NCBI GenBank assembly: GCA_017307375.1
Contig: JAFKFH010000019.1
Location: forward strand, 123,911-187,910
Direction: 5' to 3'
Length of the DNA stretch: 64,000 nucleotides
DNA from: Alphaproteobacteria bacterium
Lineage (GTDB): Bacteria > Pseudomonadota > Alphaproteobacteria > Ferrovibrionales > Ferrovibrionaceae
Below are positions 8,346 to 16,483 of the stretch, piece by piece. Below the pieces are notes generated by a model. That model was not told where the DNA came from and ran no database searches. It saw only the letters and a program-made list of their open reading frames with translations. The translations under genes were made by a program, and so were the position numbers. Positions within the stretch are counted from its first letter, which is position 1. The number at the start of each line of letters is the position of its first letter.

Positions 8346-8349
8346 TCGT

Positions 8350-8844
8350 TCAGCGGGCGAGGGTCCGTTGCAGGAACACGAGGTCGAGCCAGCGGCCGAA
8401 CTTTTCGCCGACTTCGCGGAAATGCCCGACCTGGACAAAGCCGTGGCGGTGATGCAGGCGGATCGACGCTGCGTTGCCGGCTTCTATGCCGGCCACCATC
8501 ACATGTTTGCCCAGCCTGCCCGCCGCCGCGACCAGCGGGGCCAGCAGGGCCGACCCGATCCCGCGGCCACGCCTGTCGGCGCGGATGTAGATCGAGTTCT
8601 CGACGGTGAACCGATAGCCTTCCCAGGCGCGCCAGTCGCCGAAACTGGCATAACCCGCGACCTCGCCGGCCTGTTCGGCCACCAATACCGGGTAGCCCGC
8701 CTGGCGGCGGGCGGCGAGCCAGGCGCGGCGGTCTTCGAGGTCGACCGCGGTCGAGTTCCAGATTGCCGTCGTGGTCAGCACGGCATCGTTGTGAATGGCC
8801 AGGATCGCCGGCAAGTCGTCTTCGTGGGCGTCGCGGATAAGCAT
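8350..8844 (-). CDS. GNAT N-acetyltransferase of the PAT/MnaT (YncA) type
   Basis: A 164-residue GNAT close in pattern to phosphinothricin acetyltransferases and to MnaT/YncA, which acetylate methionine sulfone and methionine sulfoximine. Diagnostic stretches are IRDAHEDDLPAILAIHNDAV at the N-terminus, ENSIYIRADRRGRGIGSALL as the acetyl-CoA motif, and GIEAGNAASIRLHHRHGF with the usual xNxxSIxLHxxxGF ending. First gene of a likely operon with the EamA transporter and fRMsr, and divergent from a LysR regulator across 98 bases. The family assignment is firm; the methionine-analogue substrate is inferred from family and neighbours. Confidence 0.88.
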   Translation of the reverse strand: MLIRDAHEDDLPAILAIHNDAVLTTTAIWNSTAVDLEDRRAWLAARRQAGYPVLVAEQAGEVAGYASFGDWRAWEGYRFTVENSIYIRADRRGRGIGSALLAPLVAAAGRLGKHVMVAGIEAGNAASIRLHHRHGFVQVGHFREVGEKFGRWLDLVFLQRTLAR

Positions 8845-8942
8845 CGTCTTTGGTCCAAGGAATTTGACAAGCTCATATGACTGCCGATTCCGTCGTGCTT
8901 CAATGGGGCTCTACCCATGGCTTGCATTAGGAACTCTCATAG

Positions 8943-9869
8943 ATGGATGTCGACCTGCTGCAGGCCTTCGACCAGGTGGCCCGCGAAGGCAGCTTCACCC
9001 GCGCCGCCGCCCGGCTCGACCTGACCCAAGGCGCGGTCTCGCTGCGCATCCAGGCGCTGGAGGCGCGGCTGGGCGGGCTTCTGTTCCGCCGCGGCCGCCG
9101 GCTGCAATTGACCGATCGCGGTCGCCGCTTCCTGCCTTATGCGCGGCGCCTGCTGGCGATGTGGGGCGAGGGGGTCGAGGCGGCGCGGCTGGCCGGGCGC
9201 GGCCAGGGCGGGCATCTCTCGATGGCCGTGCTGCGCTCGCAATCCTCGCTTCTGATGGGGCCGGTGGTCGAGCGGCTGCTGGCCGAGGATCCCGGCATGA
9301 CCCTGGTCTTGCGCGAGGGGCTGCATCATGAGCTGGTCGCGGCGCTGCACGACCGCGCCGTCGATCTTGCGATGCTCGCCTGGCCCAATCTCGATCCGCT
9401 GCTCGATCAGCCGTCGGTCGCGCTGACGGTGGCCGAGCCGGTGGTGTTCGCCGTCAGCCCCGCGCTGTGGCCGGCAGGCGGGCCGGCCTCGATCGATGCC
9501 GTGCTCGATGTGCTGCCGAGTTTCCTGCTGATGCGCTGGTGGCAGGTGACTCCCGACGTGGTCATGGCGGTGGCCGGACGCGCCCGGCATCACATCGAGG
9601 TCCCGATGGATGTCGGGCTGCATCTGGCGCTGGCCGGTCGTGGTGGCGGCTTCTTCCTGGCCCAGGAGGTCGCCCCGCACCTCGCCGCCGGGCGCCTCGT
9701 CGCTCCGGTACTGCGCGATGTGCAGGCATTGAGCCGAGATATCGCGCTGGTCGCGCGCTCGGCCATGCAATGGGAGGAACCGGCGGTGCGCCGGCTGGTC
9801 GCCGCCATTCGTGCCGAGCTGGCGCGGCAGGGCATTGCCGTGGCCAATCTGCTGCCCGAACTGCTTTGA
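8943..9869 (+). CDS. LysR-family transcriptional regulator
   Basis: A 308-residue LysR protein. The DNA-binding domain occupies residues 1-60, with DLLQAFDQVAREGSFTRAAA and LDLTQGAVSLRIQALEARLG as the helix-turn-helix, followed by the FRRGRRLQLTDRG wing. The C-terminal effector domain is standard in length. It is divergent from the GNAT-EamA-fRMsr operon across a 98-base gap, the classic arrangement in which a LysR protein controls the opposite unit. No clear Shine-Dalgarno precedes the ATG. A methyltransferase gene follows 53 bases downstream and may be co-transcribed. Confidence 0.93.
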   Translation: MDVDLLQAFDQVAREGSFTRAAARLDLTQGAVSLRIQALEARLGGLLFRRGRRLQLTDRGRRFLPYARRLLAMWGEGVEAARLAGRGQGGHLSMAVLRSQSSLLMGPVVERLLAEDPGMTLVLREGLHHELVAALHDRAVDLAMLAWPNLDPLLDQPSVALTVAEPVVFAVSPALWPAGGPASIDAVLDVLPSFLLMRWWQVTPDVVMAVAGRARHHIEVPMDVGLHLALAGRGGGFFLAQEVAPHLAAGRLVAPVLRDVQALSRDIALVARSAMQWEEPAVRRLVAAIRAELARQGIAVANLLPELL

Positions 9870-9922
9870 CTTCGGCGCCGGTCAGGCTATGTCGTGGACA
9901 GTGTCTGCAGGAGTAAAAGCCG

Positions 9923-10606
9923 ATGTCCCCCAACGCCGGAACGATCGCCACCTGGTATGTCGATCCCGATGCCGAAAATGCGATGGCCGATGGTCATGCG
10001 CCGATCTGGCGGCATCTGATCGGCCTGGTGCCCGAGCAGGATCTGTCGACCCGCACGGTCCTTGATTTCGGCTGCAACCAGGGTGGCTTCCTGCGTCACC
10101 TGCATGCGCTCAGGCCGTTCCGCAAGGCGCTCGGCATCGATATCGCCGAACAGTCGATCGCCCAGGCGAACGCACTGAAGGGCAACCTGCCGATCCAGTA
10201 CCAGACCGCGGCCCGCCTGGTCGGCTGGATCGACGAATTCGATCTCGCCTTCAGCCATGAGGTGATCTACCTGATCGAGGATATCGCGGGGCATGCGCGG
10301 GACATTCACGCGGCCCTGAAGCCGGGCGGCGTCTACTATGCCGTCACCGGCTGTCACACCGACAATCCGCTGTGGCCCGAATGGCGCAAGCTGGTGGCCG
10401 AGCGGACGAATACGGTGGTGCAGGACCGCTCGATCGCCGATTACGCCCGCATCTTCGCCGAAGCCGGGTTCAAGGTGGCGGCGCGCAAGCTGGGCTTCAC
10501 CGGTTTCGTGCCTTATCTGCCGGACGGCTGGATGCCGGATTTCGCCGACGCGCTCGACTACTACACCGAAACCAAGATCGTCTTCCGCCTGGTCAGGCCG
10601 CGCTGA
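9923..10606 (+). CDS. Class I SAM-dependent methyltransferase
   Basis: A 227-residue Rossmann-fold methyltransferase. Motif I is VLDFGCNQGGFLRHL near residues 45-60; the acidic end of strand 2 (LGIDIAEQSI) and a motif IV-like region (DEFDLAFSHEVIYLI) follow, then LKPGGVYYAVTGCH, the usual post-motif loop. Substrate is unknown. It lies downstream of the LysR gene on the same strand. Its 3' end overlaps the convergent ABC ATPase gene by 14 bases. No metal or cofactor motifs beyond SAM binding are visible. Confidence 0.87.
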   Translation: MSPNAGTIATWYVDPDAENAMADGHAPIWRHLIGLVPEQDLSTRTVLDFGCNQGGFLRHLHALRPFRKALGIDIAEQSIAQANALKGNLPIQYQTAARLVGWIDEFDLAFSHEVIYLIEDIAGHARDIHAALKPGGVYYAVTGCHTDNPLWPEWRKLVAERTNTVVQDRSIADYARIFAEAGFKVAARKLGFTGFVPYLPDGWMPDFADALDYYTETKIVFRLVRPR

Positions 10607-11396
10607 CGCCGGTGCGGCGCCGGGCCAGCTCGACATCGAAATGGGGCAGCGCGTCCGATGCCAGCGGGACGAAGCTGCCCCGCACCTTGAATACCTGTTC
10701 GACCAGCCCGCTGGCGGCCAGGTCGGCGGGCAGCCCGTCGAATACCGGGCGGCCTTTCTCCAGCAGGGAAATCCGGTCGCACACGGCCATCGCCTGGTTG
10801 ATGTCGTGGATCGACATGACGATGGTGACGCCACGTTCCTGCGACAGGCGATGGACCAGGTCGAGCACCTCGACCTGGTAGCCGATATCGAGGAACGAAG
10901 TCGGCTCGTCCAGCAGCAGGATCGTGGCTTCCTGGGCGATGGCGGCCGAGATCCAGGCGCGCTGGCGCTCGCCGCCCGACAGTTCGCGCAGCGACCGATC
11001 GGCGAAGTCGGCAAGGCCGGTGCTTTCCAGCGCCCAGTCGACGACGGCCCGATCATGCCGGCCGAAGCTGCGGAACAGCCCGACATGGGCGAACCGCCCC
11101 TGGCGCACCAGCTGTTCCACCGTCATCCCGTCCGGTGCGGCCGGCTGCTGCGGCAGATAGGCGAGGCGGCGGGCCAGCGCGCGGCGCCCCAACGCGGCAA
11201 CCGGCTCGCCGCCGATGGTGACGGCGCCCGCCTGCGGCCTGACCAGCCCGGCCAGCGCCTGCAGGGCCGTGCTCTTGCCCGAGCCGTTCGGCCCGATCAG
11301 GCCGCGCACCTCGCCCGGGGCGAGCGCCAGGCCGAAGTCCTGCAGGGCGATGCGGCGACCATAGGCGACTGTCAGTTGCGAGCAGGCAAGCGGCAT
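10593..11396 (-). CDS. FecE/FepC-type iron-complex ABC transporter ATP-binding protein
   Basis: A 267-residue ATPase that powers uptake of a ferric siderophore, heme or a related iron complex. Walker A GPNGSGKST is at 35-43, the signature LSGGERQ at 139-145 and Walker B ILLLDE at 159-164, with the D-loop SFLD next. Q-loop YLPQQPAAP and H-loop SIHDINQA match the iron-chelate ATPase subfamily. Last gene of a four-gene minus-strand operon (binding protein, two FecCD permeases, ATPase) that begins behind a Fur box at 14490. Its 3' end overlaps the convergent methyltransferase by 14 bases. Confidence 0.93.
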   Translation of the reverse strand: MPLACSQLTVAYGRRIALQDFGLALAPGEVRGLIGPNGSGKSTALQALAGLVRPQAGAVTIGGEPVAALGRRALARRLAYLPQQPAAPDGMTVEQLVRQGRFAHVGLFRSFGRHDRAVVDWALESTGLADFADRSLRELSGGERQRAWISAAIAQEATILLLDEPTSFLDIGYQVEVLDLVHRLSQERGVTIVMSIHDINQAMAVCDRISLLEKGRPVFDGLPADLAASGLVEQVFKVRGSFVPLASDALPHFDVELARRRTGVSAA

Positions 11397-11403
11397 GGCG
11401 TCC

Positions 11404-12447
11404 TCAGGGCACGCGGCGCAGCAGCGCGATCAGGACCGGGGCGCCGCAGATCGCGGTGACGACACCGATGGGAATCTCGTCGGCGCGGCCGGCCAGCCGG
11501 CCGACGAGGTCGGCCAGGGTGACGACGATCGCGCCCAGCGCGATCGCGGCCGGCAGGACCAGGGCAGGGCGACCGCGCGTGACCGTGCGGGCCAGATGCG
11601 GCACGATCAGCCCGACGAAGACGATGGGTCCGACGACGCCCACCGCACTCGCGGCCAGGCCGCAAGCCAGCAGCAGCGCCAGGGAGAAATGCAGGCGATA
11701 GGACAGCCCGAACGAGCGCGCGACCGCCGGATCGAACTGCAGAAGGTCCAGTGCCCGGCGCAGCGGGTACAGCGCCAGCAGGCCCGCCACGGTGAACGGC
11801 GCCAGGAACAGCGCATGGTCCCAGCTGCGGGCATAGAGGCTGCCGGCCAGCCATTCGAGCAGCACGTCGATTCGCGCCGAACCCCAGCCGGCGATCAGCC
11901 CGATGGCCAGCGCATGCAGGATGCTGCCGACCGCGACGCCGCAGAGGGTGACGCGCAGGGGGCCGAGATCGCGGCGGAAGGCGAGCAGGTAGATAAAGGC
12001 TCCGGCGAGCAGCCCCCCCAGCATGCCGACCGCGGGCAGCCATTCCAGCGGCAGGGCCGTGACCCGCGCCGTGCTGCCGGGATCGTTCAGATAGACACTG
12101 AACAGCAGGAATAAGGTCACACCGAGTGTGGCGCCCTGCGAGACGCCCATGACGGAGGGGTCGGCCAGCGGATTGCGCGTGATCGCCTGCAGCAGCAGTC
12201 CGGCAATGGCGAAATGGATGCCCGCCAGGACGCCGGTGACGATACGCGGCAGGCGGATATCCAGGATGATCGAGCGCGCCTCGCCCGATCCCTTGCCGGT
12301 CAGTACCGCGACGATTTCGGCCGGGGCGATCGCCACGACGCCGAGGAACACGGCCAGCAGCACCGCGCCGACGGCCAGCAAGCCGCAGGATACGAGCAGC
12401 GGGACCGGATTGCGGCGCGGCCTTGTCTCGACGACCGCGGTACTCAA
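11404..12447 (-). CDS. FecCD-family iron-complex ABC transporter permease
   Basis: A 347-residue polytopic permease of the BtuC/FhuB/FecCD family. Recognisable blocks are LPRIVTGVLAGIHFAIAGLL with ITRNPLADPSVMGVSQGATL near residues 65-115 and VGPIVFVGLIVPHLARTVTRG near 270-290, both diagnostic. About ten membrane segments are expected. It overlaps the preceding permease gene by 4 bases (ATGA) and is followed after 7 bases by the ATPase. Together the two different permeases form a heterodimeric channel, which is a little unusual since many iron systems use a homodimer. Confidence 0.93.
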   Translation of the reverse strand: MSTAVVETRPRRNPVPLLVSCGLLAVGAVLLAVFLGVVAIAPAEIVAVLTGKGSGEARSIILDIRLPRIVTGVLAGIHFAIAGLLLQAITRNPLADPSVMGVSQGATLGVTLFLLFSVYLNDPGSTARVTALPLEWLPAVGMLGGLLAGAFIYLLAFRRDLGPLRVTLCGVAVGSILHALAIGLIAGWGSARIDVLLEWLAGSLYARSWDHALFLAPFTVAGLLALYPLRRALDLLQFDPAVARSFGLSYRLHFSLALLLACGLAASAVGVVGPIVFVGLIVPHLARTVTRGRPALVLPAAIALGAIVVTLADLVGRLAGRADEIPIGVVTAICGAPVLIALLRRVP

Positions 12448-13475
12448 CGCGCGACCCCGGATAGCGCCGACCGGCTCTGGGCCAGATAGACGAAGACCGG
12501 GCCGCCGATCAGCGCCGCGACGATGCTGACCGGCAGTTCGCGGGGCAGGGCGACGGTCCGGGCGACGATATCGGCGGAGACGGTGACGAAGGCGCCGATT
12601 GCGGCGCTCAATGCCAGCATGGCGCCCGGTCCTTGCGGCTGCAGAAAGCGCGCCAGATGGGGCGAGGCCAGGCCGACGAAGGCGACGGGGCCGGCAACCG
12701 GGGCGATCCCGGCGACGGGCAACACCGCCAGCAGCAGGACCACCGGCTTCCAGAAGGCGAGATTGACGCCCATCCCGGCGGCGGCATCCTCACTGAGCAG
12801 CAACAGGCCGATGACGCGCCGGCAGAGCAGCGCACCGGCCAGGCCGATGGCGACCCAGGGCACGACATGGGCAAGATGCGACCAGCTGCGGCCCTGGAAG
12901 CCGCCCGACAGCCAGAACAGCAGCGAGGGCACCTGCGGGCCGCTCAGCATCAGGAAATAGGTGGTCAGCGCGCCGAGGAACAGCGAGACGCTGATGCCGC
13001 CGAGCGCCAGATGCAGCGGACGCCCCCGGCCGCCGCGGGCGATCCAGAAGGTCACCGCCGCGGCGGCGAGGCCGCCCAGCAGCCCGATCGGCGGATAGAA
13101 GGCCGATGACAGCCAGGGCATGAAGACGAAGCAGAACACGATCGTGGCCACCGCGCCCGCCGAAACGCCGGTCAGGCCAGGGCCGGCGAGCGGATTGCGC
13201 GTCAAGGTCTGCAGCAGATAGCCCGAGACGCCGAGCCCTGCGCCGGCAGCAGTCGCAACGAGGCTGCGCGGCAGGCGCAACGTCCAGACCAGGATCGAGT
13301 CGATCTTGCCGTCAGGGGTGAGCAGGACGCCCAGCAACTGGCCAGGGGTCAACGGCCGGGCGCCGGCCATCAGCCCGAGGACGAGCGCCAGTGCGGTGGC
13401 GCCGGTTATCGCGATCGCCCAGGCCGTGGGCCGCAGGCTGCCGTGCGACCCGAGGCGCGCGGCAGCCCGTTTCAC
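12444..13475 (-). CDS. FecCD-family iron-complex ABC transporter permease
   Basis: The second FecCD permease of the operon, 343 residues. It carries LPRSLVATAAGAGLGVSGYLL and LTRNPLAGPGLTGVSAGAVA in the first half and VAGPVAFVGLASPHLARFL in the second half. It is clearly related to, but distinct from, the 11404-12447 permease, so it represents a paralogous partner rather than a fusion product. Its start overlaps the stop of the binding-protein gene by 4 bases and its stop overlaps the next permease by 4 bases, so all these genes are translationally coupled. Confidence 0.93.
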   Translation of the reverse strand: MKRAAARLGSHGSLRPTAWAIAITGATALALVLGLMAGARPLTPGQLLGVLLTPDGKIDSILVWTLRLPRSLVATAAGAGLGVSGYLLQTLTRNPLAGPGLTGVSAGAVATIVFCFVFMPWLSSAFYPPIGLLGGLAAAAVTFWIARGGRGRPLHLALGGISVSLFLGALTTYFLMLSGPQVPSLLFWLSGGFQGRSWSHLAHVVPWVAIGLAGALLCRRVIGLLLLSEDAAAGMGVNLAFWKPVVLLLAVLPVAGIAPVAGPVAFVGLASPHLARFLQPQGPGAMLALSAAIGAFVTVSADIVARTVALPRELPVSIVAALIGGPVFVYLAQSRSALSGVAR

Positions 13476-14437
13476 TTGACCAGCTCGGCCGGGATCAGCC
13501 TTGCCGCTTCGCTACGAACGTCGACGGCCGGAAAGGTCTGGGGATAGAGATAATGGGCGGCTTCGCGCAGCACGATCTGGCGCGCGATCGGGCCGTTCGA
13601 TTCGACCCAGTGGTCGCCGACATAGAAGACGCGCTTGTTCCGGACCGCAGACAGCTGCGACCAGATCGGATTGTTCTCATGCGGGCGGTCGGGTCCGCTG
13701 TCGTAGACGAAGATGACCTCCGGGTCCTTCTCCAGCATTTTCTCCAGGCTGAGTTCGACGCCGAAGCGGCCGTTCTGCGTCATCGGCCCGGCGATGTTGT
13801 CGCCGCCCAGCGCCGCCACGATCGAGGCTGCGGTGTTTTCGGTGTGGAAGGTGAACGGCGTGTCGCCGGCCCACATGATCTGGAAGCGAGGATGCACGCC
13901 CTTCGGCGCCTTGGCCGCGAATTCGGCCAGGTCGCGCCTGAAGCCGTCGTTGAGCAGTTCCCCCCGCTCCGGCTTGCCCAGCAATGCCGACAGGGCACCG
14001 ACCTCCTGGTAGCTCTGCGACAGCAGTTCGATATTGTAGGCGACGAAGGGTGCGATCTTTTCCAATTGCGCCGCATTGGCCGCGGTATAGCGGCGCATGG
14101 CGATGATCACGTCGGGCTTGGCGGCCGAGAGCAGTTCCAGGTTGGGCTTGGCGCGCTGGCCCAGCGGCTGCATGCCCTTGGTCAGGCCGAGCAGGAAATC
14201 CGGATCGCGCCCGGGCGCCATGTAGGTGGTCGCGACCGGCATGACGCCGAGGGCCAAGGCGACATCGACGCCGAGATAGGAAATCGCGGCGATGCGCTGG
14301 GGATTGACCGGCACTTCGACGCGGACGCCGCGGTCGTCGGTGATCGACATGGTCCGCGCCGGCTGCGCCACGGCGCTTCCGGCAGAGAACGCCAGCAACA
14401 GGCCGACAACGGAAACCAGCCGCAAACAGCGCCGCAT
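13472..14437 (-). CDS. Periplasmic iron-complex substrate-binding protein (FepB/FecB class)
   Basis: A 321-residue class III binding protein. Residues 1-24 are a signal peptide (VVGLLLAFSAGSAVAQ). The fold-typical opening MSITDDRGVRVEVPVNPQRIAAIS and the repeated helical backbone (ELLSAAKPDVIIAM) are present. The ligand (siderophore, heme or other) cannot be deduced. First gene of the importer operon, with a near-consensus Fur box at 14490-14508 about 50-70 bases upstream of its start. No outer-membrane TonB receptor is found next to it in this window. Confidence 0.92.
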   Translation of the reverse strand: MRRCLRLVSVVGLLLAFSAGSAVAQPARTMSITDDRGVRVEVPVNPQRIAAISYLGVDVALALGVMPVATTYMAPGRDPDFLLGLTKGMQPLGQRAKPNLELLSAAKPDVIIAMRRYTAANAAQLEKIAPFVAYNIELLSQSYQEVGALSALLGKPERGELLNDGFRRDLAEFAAKAPKGVHPRFQIMWAGDTPFTFHTENTAASIVAALGGDNIAGPMTQNGRFGVELSLEKMLEKDPEVIFVYDSGPDRPHENNPIWSQLSAVRNKRVFYVGDHWVESNGPIARQIVLREAAHYLYPQTFPAVDVRSEAARLIPAELVK

Positions 14438-14489
14438 CGCATATCCCTTTGATCAAGGTCGGATGCGGAACGTCCTAGTCCCAAAAGAT

Positions 14490-14508
14490 GATAATGGCAA
14501 TCAGTTTC
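14490..14508 (-). promoter_or_regulatory. Fur box in front of the iron-complex importer operon
   Basis: The 19 bases GATAATGGCAATCAGTTTC match the classical Fur box GATAATGATAATCATTATC at 15 of 19 positions, counted by hand. It lies between the chemoreceptor gene and the importer operon, 53 bases upstream of the binding-protein start, where a promoter is expected. Iron-bound Fur would repress the operon. An Irr-type site is an alternative in alphaproteobacteria. Confidence 0.72.
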
Positions 14509-14521
14509 AGATAGCGGCGCG

Positions 14522-16387
14522 TCAGGCTGACCGCACCTGGCCCAGGAAACGCACCACTTCCGATTTCAGCCGGTCGGCCTGTGCCGCAAGCTCGCTGGAG
14601 GCGGACAGGACCTGAGCCGCCGCGCGCCCGGCTTCGCCGGCCGAGTTGTTCACGTCGGCGACATTGGCCGATGCCTCCTTGGTGCCGCCGGCGGCCTGTT
14701 CGACATTGCGCGCGATCTCGTTGGTTGCCGCGCCCTGCTGTTCGACGGCGGCCGCGATCGCCCCGGCAATCTCGTTGATCTGGTCGATCACCCCGCCGAT
14801 TTCGCGGATCGCCGTGACCGCCTCCTGCGTCGCCGTCTGGACCGAGGCGATCTGCTGGCCGATCTCGTCGGTTGCCTTGCCGGTCTGGTTGGCGAGATTC
14901 TTGACCTCCGAGGCGACGACGGCAAAACCCTTGCCGGCCTCGCCCGCCCGCGCCGCCTCGATGGTGGCGTTGAGGGCAAGCAGATTGGTCTGGCCGGCGA
15001 TGGTGTTGATCAGGTTCACCACCTCGCCGATCTTTTCGGCCGAGGCCGCAAGGCCTCGGACGATCGCATCGGTCCGCTGGGCCTGGGCGACGGCGCCGCG
15101 GGCGATGCGCGACGAGTTGGCGACCTGGGCGGCGATCTCGCGGATCGAGGCGGACAGTTCCTCCGACGCCGAGGCGACGGTCTGGACATTGGCGGCCGCC
15201 TGCTCGGTGGCCGAGGCGGCGGCCAGCGACTGGCGCGACGTGCGATCGGCGATGCCGGTCATGGCCTGGGCGGTGGCCTGCATCTCGGTGGCCGCCGAGG
15301 CGACGACATCGACCACGCCCCCGACGGCATTCTCGAAATTGGCGGCCAGCTTCGTCATCTCGGCCTTGCGGCGCGCCTCCGCCTCGGCGCGCAGCCGCTC
15401 GGCCTCGTCGCGGCGCTGGGCTTCGGCCCGCTGTTCGGCCTCGGCCAGTTCGCGCTTGCGGGCTTCCTCGGCCGCGCGCGCGGCTTCGTCGCGACGCCGC
15501 TGGGCCTCGGCCTCGCGCCGCTCGCGCTCGGCCTCTAGGTGCTGGCGCTCGACCTCGCGCAGCCGGTTCTGCTCGGCTTCCGTCGCCAGCCTGACGGCTT
15601 CGGCGCCGTTGCGCTTGAACACCTCGACCGCCTCGGCCATCGCGCCGATCTCGTCGCCCCGGCCAGTCCCCGGAACCGCGATGGCGAAATCGCCCCGGGC
15701 CACCCGGCCCATCACCGCGGTGATGCCGTTCAGCGGGCCGGTGATGTAGCGCGCGGCCAGGATCAGGCCCAGGATGGTGCCGACGAGGATGCCGCCGGCC
15801 GAGATCCCGATCATCTGAGTGACGGTCGCGGCTTCGAGCCGATCGGCACTCAGCGATGCTTCCTGCATCGCCTTGGCGCTGCGCTCCTCGATCCGGCGCA
15901 TCGCCTCGCGAGCCAGGGCGATGACCGCAGCACCCCGGAACGCGGCATCCGCCGCCTGGTCGAGATTGCCGGCGCCGGCCAGCCGCTTCACCTCGCCATG
16001 GATCTCCTGCTCGTAGCGGGTGAGCGTGGCGCGCGCCTCGGCCACATCGCGCCGGTCTTCATCGGCCGGCACGTTCTGCGCCAGCCAGTCGAGGCGGACG
16101 CGCATGCGCCGCAATTCGTCATCGGCCGCAGCCTCGAGCCGCGTGCGCTCGGCCGCCACCAGCTTCAGCGAAAGGAATTCCACGTTGCGCGCATAGGCCA
16201 GCAGATTGGCAGTAGCGCGACCGGCGTTGAAATTGCGGTCGCCCGCGGTGGCGACCATGTTTTCCGCGCGCCCCATCGAACGGACCGACGCCACGCCGAC
16301 CCAGGAGAGGGCGACGGAAACGAGGGCGAGAACCAGGATGATGCTGAGGATCTTGAACGAGATCCGCCAATCGCCGAAGCCGGACAT
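14522..16387 (-). CDS. Methyl-accepting chemotaxis protein
   Basis: A 621-residue transmembrane chemoreceptor. Membrane segment 1 is at about residues 12-32, a helical periplasmic sensor of about 155 residues follows, and segment 2 is near 192-212. A HAMP domain comes next ([20 protein letters not shown]). Then there is an unusually long charged coiled coil of repeated E, R and A residues, about 268-345, before the signalling helices. The hairpin tip, which binds CheA and CheW, is [20 protein letters not shown] followed by [16 protein letters not shown]. No C-terminal CheR-tethering pentapeptide is evident. The ligand is unknown. Confidence 0.94.
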   Translation of the reverse strand: MSGFGDWRISFKILSIILVLALVSVALSWVGVASVRSMGRAENMVATAGDRNFNAGRATANLLAYARNVEFLSLKLVAAERTRLEAAADDELRRMRVRLDWLAQNVPADEDRRDVAEARATLTRYEQEIHGEVKRLAGAGNLDQAADAAFRGAAVIALAREAMRRIEERSAKAMQEASLSADRLEAATVTQMIGISAGGILVGTILGLILAARYITGPLNGITAVMGRVARGDFAIAVPGTGRGDEIGAMAEAVEVFKRNGAEAVRLATEAEQNRLREVERQHLEAERERREAEAQRRRDEAARAAEEARKRELAEAEQRAEAQRRDEAERLRAEAEARRKAEMTKLAANFENAVGGVVDVVASAATEMQATAQAMTGIADRTSRQSLAAASATEQAAANVQTVASASEELSASIREIAAQVANSSRIARGAVAQAQRTDAIVRGLAASAEKIGEVVNLINTIAGQTNLLALNATIEAARAGEAGKGFAVVASEVKNLANQTGKATDEIGQQIASVQTATQEAVTAIREIGGVIDQINEIAGAIAAAVEQQGAATNEIARNVEQAAGGTKEASANVADVNNSAGEAGRAAAQVLSASSELAAQADRLKSEVVRFLGQVRSA

Positions 16388-16483
16388 GACGTCCCCCCTG
16401 CCTGCTGGACCCGATCGGGAAAGGCTACGCCTTCCTTGCCGGACCGTCGAGCAGTTTGGGAATTCATCCCTGTCAGGTGGGTG

